Shown: positions 62,137-64,000 of the stretch, one piece after another
Numbering within the stretch: position 1 is the stretch's first letter
How the letters are laid out: every line of letters starts with the position of its first letter
Assembly (NCBI RefSeq): GCF_904849725.1
Contig: NW_025422562.1
Span: 39,755-103,754, forward strand
DNA: 64,000 nucleotides
Origin: Hordeum vulgare subsp. vulgare
Lineage: Eukaryota > Streptophyta > Magnoliopsida > Poales > Poaceae
Direction of reading: 5' to 3'
Translations under genes and position numbers: made by a program
Notes under the pieces: generated by a model
What the model saw: the letters and a program-made list of their open reading frames with translations, nothing else
The model's database searches: none
What the model was told of the DNA's origin: nothing

Positions 62137-64000
62137 TAATAGTACTATGGTGACCATAGGTTGCCATGAGCCCATGACATGGTCATCTATCAAGACCTAA
62201 AATATTTGAGAGGTCAACCTGGAAGACTGAATTTGTGCATGTAGCAGCACTCTCCAGTCTCGCGAGCATCAAGTTAATTTTGCAAGTACGATTCCTCGTG
62301 CAATTCTGGCTAGACTTGGATCACCTGAAACGAAAAATTACTTGAAGAAATAAATAACGGTCTGCATACATCCGAGTAATCAACTAGTTAATTGTTTGTC
62401 GGGTCAACATGTGAGAAATAATTCCAAGGCATGTGGAGGACTTTGTTTCCATTTTTCAGTTAGCCGCATGGTTGATCTGGTTCATTTGCAGTAGTACACA
62501 TACAAGTTGTCAAAACTAGCGCCTTTCCTGCTCCACTGCCAGTGATAGCAGCAGTAGTCTCACTTTAGATTGTTGGACGTGTGACACTAGCTGTACCCAT
62601 GCTTGTGACGTTCAATACTTTAAATTTCAGTATCGGCCATTTCCTATTTTCGGATTGTTATCATAATACTTTGACATGGAAATAATGTTTTTTTTTCAAT
62701 TTACAGAACCAACTAGCCTGTCCTTCCATTTGTGGTATTGATGGCCATGGACCACGGTTCTAGTAGTCGGCAAAGCACGTATCTACTAACTGCTCCTATC
62801 CAGGATGCGTGCAAAAGGTGTCACATCATCGCGTTCCTATTCTCATCCCCCCGGCAAAACATCATTGTACACAATGTTGATGCAACAATTGCAACTTGCA
62901 AGCTCTATACTAGTTTCAATGGAACCTGGGACTAGCATAGGCCCTGGGACTAGCCGGGGTCCAAACATATATTTTATATTCAAATACAGTTGGAGTGAAT
63001 CATCATGTCTGTGTTGCTGGGTTAGTGTAGAATATAGCCCATTCTTTCTAAATTAGAGACTTGGTGGCTGGAGTAGGCACTATGTAAACTGGGCATCCTA
63101 TCATTATTCGGATTCAGGAAAAACAGTATAGCTCAACATGTGAATATATGTCCAGTTCTTTTTGGTTTTCATGTAAATGGTGATAATTTGGAATATATCA
63201 AACCATAGCCTGTCCTTACACGATTACACACTTCCCATGTCCATTAGCCTGCTCATGTTTGTTACTACTTCCTAATATATATACATGTTGGTCTTTGTCA
63301 GTGTCATGAATTAAATTGTTACATTGTCAAGGTTCCCCTGGAGGTTGGGGCACACCGTGGATGGCTTAAACCCCGCCCTTCTTCAGTTACATTCTAGATT
63401 GTGGTGCTGATCTCAGTCAGGAAAAGGAAGAGAACATTATTGTTCTTCATCTGTCCGTGAAGAAAGGTACTAGCAACTGCTACTACAACCTAGTACAAGA
63501 ACTTCCTTTTATCACACTTGCTGCTGCTTTTTACTAGAATTGTCACATATGAGTTGCCATTTGTTATTTTCGTTTTGTTTTGGGGGCCTGCTATATTATA
63601 AATACCAAGTTATACCTGAGTTTTTGTCAAAGTATTACTTGAAAGTACAAATGAATTTTGAATGAGTGGAAAACTTAGTAGTAGGCTCATTTTATTAGTT
63701 TTCTTCAGTACGATCATGCCTTGTTTTCGTATCATTTTGTTTATGTTGGCAGAATTATTGCACATAATTATAGTTCACATATGATGTTGCATTCGGAAAT
63801 CGATTTGAACTCATTGAGATGCTCAAGGAGTCACAAACACTCGTCTTGCAATGCAAGCACTTGTGCTGATGACCATCCATCCTTGGTACATTTAATTACA
63901 TGGCAATTTCTAGGATTCTGGGTTGCGCTGATGGTCTCTAATGCAAGCACTTGTGCTTCTCGTGGTGATTATGGTAAAATAATTAGTGGATTTAGCCCTC

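Larger units (their letters stand above)
49685..64000. repeat. Tandem repeat unit 4 (truncated by window end)
   Basis: Fourth unit, visible for about 14.3 of 16.55 kb and running off the window, so the array may continue. Compared with unit 3 it has 3 more C in the poly-C tract, one G fewer in beta-galactosidase exon 2 (55572-55574), a C-to-T change at about 58590, and one extra C near 63372. Confidence 0.96.

Noticed and set aside
1..64000. CRISPR-like or satellite interpretation of the repeats
   Set aside because: The unit is 16.55 kb and gene-bearing with introns and plant transposons; there are no short repeats with spacers and no typical satellite monomer.

Overview
This window is plant nuclear DNA, most likely from a Pooideae grass and probably the Triticeae. 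The evidence is a split-exon GH35 beta-galactosidase gene with GT/AG introns, a Stowaway MITE whose ends and core look like the common Triticeae type, a PIF/Harbinger element with a TAA target duplication, and degenerate Myb/NAM-associated and GRF zinc-finger genes of families abundant in wheat relatives. There is no bacterial, organellar or viral gene organisation.

The dominant feature is a head-to-tail tandem array of a ~16.55 kb unit. Unit 1 covers about 1-16571, unit 2 16572-33132, unit 3 33133-49684, and unit 4 49685-64000, which the window end cuts off. Units 2-4 differ from each other by only a handful of single-base changes, one poly-C tract (21, 12 and 15 C) and two 1-base indels. 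Unit 1 matches them equally well after about position 3125. Its first ~3.1 kb carries many 1-base indels.

Each unit, in order, holds: the edge of a degenerate TIR-type element with a near-perfect palindrome at the unit join; a non-coding stretch with diverged local duplications and a poly-C tract; an old duplicate of the beta-galactosidase 3' flank; an 11-exon beta-galactosidase gene on the minus strand; its promoter; a Copia-LTR-like patch and a small Myb/NAM-associated fragment; a Stowaway MITE; a C-rich (CCCCAA/CCCCAT) tract and a 5'UTR-like region followed by a diverged duplication; a possible small spliced plus-strand gene whose second intron contains a 1347-bp PIF/Harbinger element carrying a broken GRF zinc-finger gene; about 2.3 kb of unassigned DNA; and a broken Myb/SANT plus NAM-associated-domain gene.

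The four beta-galactosidase copies are not equivalent. Copies 2 (19386-22994) and 3 (35938-39546) encode intact 827-residue secreted enzymes with a C-terminal SUEL lectin domain and differ by one residue (T633I in copy 2). Copy 1 keeps the catalytic part but two frameshifts scramble the lectin domain. Copy 4 loses one base in exon 2 and would stop at 55156-55158. The biological question is whether this is a genuine, very recent gene amplification, an extrachromosomal or rolling-circle product, or an assembly product. The sequence alone cannot decide.
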